From assembly GCA_021785375.1 (NCBI GenBank), contig JAJYFQ010000009.1:1-12699 (forward strand): DNA of 12,699 nt. The letters run 5' to 3'. The notes under the pieces were generated by a model. That model was not told the origin of the DNA and did no database searches. It saw only the letters and a program-made list of their open reading frames with translations. This DNA is from Microcaldota archaeon (GTDB lineage: Archaea > Micrarchaeota > Micrarchaeia > Micrarchaeales > CABMGC01). Below, in pieces: positions 11,400 to 12,699 of this stretch (position 1 is the stretch's first letter; every line of letters starts with the position of its first letter). Position numbers and translations under genes: made by a program.

Positions 11400-12699
11400 T
11401 CATTTCTCGACCTTATAGTCCGCACCGACAGTCCCGCCCGGTCCTCCGGGGCCGCCCGGGCCTCCTGATGGCCCCTCCTGTCCTTCAGGCCCCTGTCCGC
11501 CGCTTGGGCCTGGCCCTGCGCCCTGCCCCTGACCGTACATGCTCTTTCCTATTTCCTCGAGCACGTCCTTGAGGTCGGACATCTTCTGCTTCATGCCATC
11601 GTAGTCCTCCTTCTCTATCACTTCCTGGAGGGCTGCTCTGGCCTTCTCGACCTTCTCCGCGATCTCCTTCGGAATCTTGTCCTTGAACTCCTTCATGGTG
11701 TGCTCCGTGGAGTATATCATGGACTCTGCATCATTCCTGACCTGAACCCTCTCAAGCTCTTTCTTGTCGGCCTCGGCGTACTGCTCTGCTTCCTTGATCT
11801 TCTTGTCTATCTCCGACCTGTCCATCTTGTTCGGGGCTACGACCTTCATGCTCTGCTCCTTATTCGTGGCCTTGTCCTTCGCGTTCACGTGGAGTATACC
11901 ATTCGCATCAATGTCGAAAGTGACCTCTATTTGTGGGAGTCCCCTCGGCGAAGGAGGTATTCCTGTGAGCTGGAACCTTCCAAGCTGAACATTGTCCTTG
12001 GCCATGGGCCTCTCTCCCTGCAGTATGTTTATCTCAACCGCAGGTTGGTTGTCCTCGGCTGTGCTGAAGACCTGCGACCTCTTTACAGGTATAGTTGTGT
12101 TCTTGTCTATTATCTTCGTCATCACACCACCTAGCGTCTCAAGGCCTAACGAGAGCGGCGTGACGTCGAGAAGAACTATATCCTTGACCTCCCCAGTGAG
12201 AACCCCCGCCTGGATTGCGGCGCCGAATGCCACCGCTTCCATCGGATCGACCCCCCTCTCAATCTTCTTTCCGAGGAATTGCTCCACGTACCTCTGCACT
12301 ATGGGCATCCTCGTGGGCCCCCCTACCAGTATGACTTTGTCGATATCCTTTGGCTCGAGTTTCGAATCCTTCAGTGCCTGGATGACCGGCTTTGTGGTTC
12401 TCTCCACTATTGGTTGCACTATGTCCTCCAGCTTCGCCCTTGTGAATGAGTACGTGAAGTGTATAGGCGAATTGCCTGGCCCCATGGTGAGGAACGGCAG
12501 ACTTATCTCGCTCGTCAGCGTTGTCGAGAGTTCTATCTTTGCCCTCTCCCCAGCTTCCCTTATCCTCTGCACTGCCTGTTTGTCACCCGAAACGTCAACT
12601 CCAGTCTGCTTCTTTATCTCGTCCAGAAGGAATGCAACTATGGCATTGTCCATGTCCGTTCCTCCGAGCTGCGTGTCCCCATTTGTTGCCTTGACTTCG
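11400..12699 (-). CDS. dnaK: chaperone DnaK (Hsp70), C-terminal two thirds (5' end outside window)
   Basis: An ATP-dependent Hsp70 chaperone, partner of the adjacent DnaJ. The frame is open to the window edge; the first visible residues are EVKATNGDTQLGGTDMDNAI, conserved nucleotide-binding-domain sequence, so the methionine at 12653 is internal. About 432 residues are visible. Landmarks are the adenosine motif VILVGGPTRMPIVQ, EAVAFGAAIQAGVL, and the interdomain linker DIVLLDVTPLSLGLETLGGV. The substrate-binding domain has QPAVEINILQGERPMAKDN and GIPPSPRGLPQIEVTFDIDA. The helical lid follows, ending near EEIGKSMYGQ. The C-terminus is odd: a glycine/proline-rich linker of about 35 residues, then the short end VGADYKVEK, which keeps only an echo of the usual DADYEV(V/K) tail. 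GrpE, often the preceding gene, is not visible. Confidence 0.97.
   Translation of the reverse strand, partial: EVKATNGDTQLGGTDMDNAIVAFLLDEIKKQTGVDVSGDKQAVQRIREAGERAKIELSTTLTSEISLPFLTMGPGNSPIHFTYSFTRAKLEDIVQPIVERTTKPVIQALKDSKLEPKDIDKVILVGGPTRMPIVQRYVEQFLGKKIERGVDPMEAVAFGAAIQAGVLTGEVKDIVLLDVTPLSLGLETLGGVMTKIIDKNTTIPVKRSQVFSTAEDNQPAVEINILQGERPMAKDNVQLGRFQLTGIPPSPRGLPQIEVTFDIDANGILHVNAKDKATNKEQSMKVVAPNKMDRSEIDKKIKEAEQYAEADKKELERVQVRNDAESMIYSTEHTMKEFKDKIPKEIAEKVEKARAALQEVIEKEDYDGMKQKMSDLKDVLEEIGKSMYGQGQGAGPGPSGGQGPEGQEGPSGGPGGPGGPGGTVGADYKVEK
11430..11534 (-). repeat. Gly/Pro-rich low-complexity tail segment inside dnaK
   Basis: About 35 codons between the lid (ending GKSMY) and the terminal VGADYKVEK encode almost only G, P, Q, S and E, with a near-perfect GGP triplet run (GGPGGPGGPGG) at the end. 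On the DNA this is a GC-rich run of GGNCCN-like units, prone to slippage and length variation. Bacterial and archaeal DnaK tails are often G-rich here, but the collagen-like GGP run is uncommon. Confidence 0.7.

Noticed and set aside
1..12699. CRISPR array, insertion sequence or transposase
   Set aside because: No regularly spaced direct repeats, no terminal inverted repeats with a transposase frame, and no integrase or cas-like protein were seen on either strand.

Overview
The window reads as archaeal chromosome. The evidence is a DNA polymerase D small subunit (DP1), a UPF0147 protein, an ACT-domain regulator of archaeal type, a tRNA with a short intron at the canonical archaeal position 37/38, TATA boxes about 25 bases ahead of leaderless or short-leader genes, and Shine-Dalgarno motifs of the GAGGT/GGTGA type. 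PolD together with DnaK/DnaJ argues against Crenarchaeota. Very tight gene packing, AGG/AGA arginine and ATA isoleucine codons, and many small toxin-antitoxin-like genes would fit a DPANN (Micrarchaeota-like) or Thermoplasmata-related genome, but the lineage is an inference.

Left part (1-3570), accessory in character, mostly plus strand: the C-terminal part of a DUF4143-type AAA ATPase, two small antitoxin-like ORFs with no toxin beside them, an unrecognised minus-strand gene, a TPR-repeat protein, and a complete MntA (nucleotidyltransferase antitoxin) - HepT (HEPN RNase toxin) pair with its own promoter and a candidate operator.

Middle part (3662-7483), amino-acid metabolism: a minus-strand ACT-domain protein faces a plus-strand operon of a GNAT acetyltransferase with an unrecognised N-terminal domain, an M20 (DapE/ArgE-like) metallodeacylase, and diaminopimelate epimerase DapF. 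The shared 133-base divergent region carries TATA boxes for both directions and three alternating TAACA/TGTTA elements. My working hypothesis is a lysine/diaminopimelate (or related diamino acid) module in which an unusual GNAT takes the acyltransferase step, possibly controlled by the ACT protein.

Right part (7487-12699), core housekeeping, all minus strand: dnaK (cut by the window edge), dnaJ, a TatD-family hydrolase, intron-containing tRNA-Arg(UCU), UPF0147 and PolD small subunit. In transcription order this is chaperones, then TatD - tRNA - UPF0147 - DP1 with gaps of only about 12, 22 and 30 bases, so the tRNA is probably cut out of a polycistronic transcript. No gene-free stretch exceeds 300 bases.
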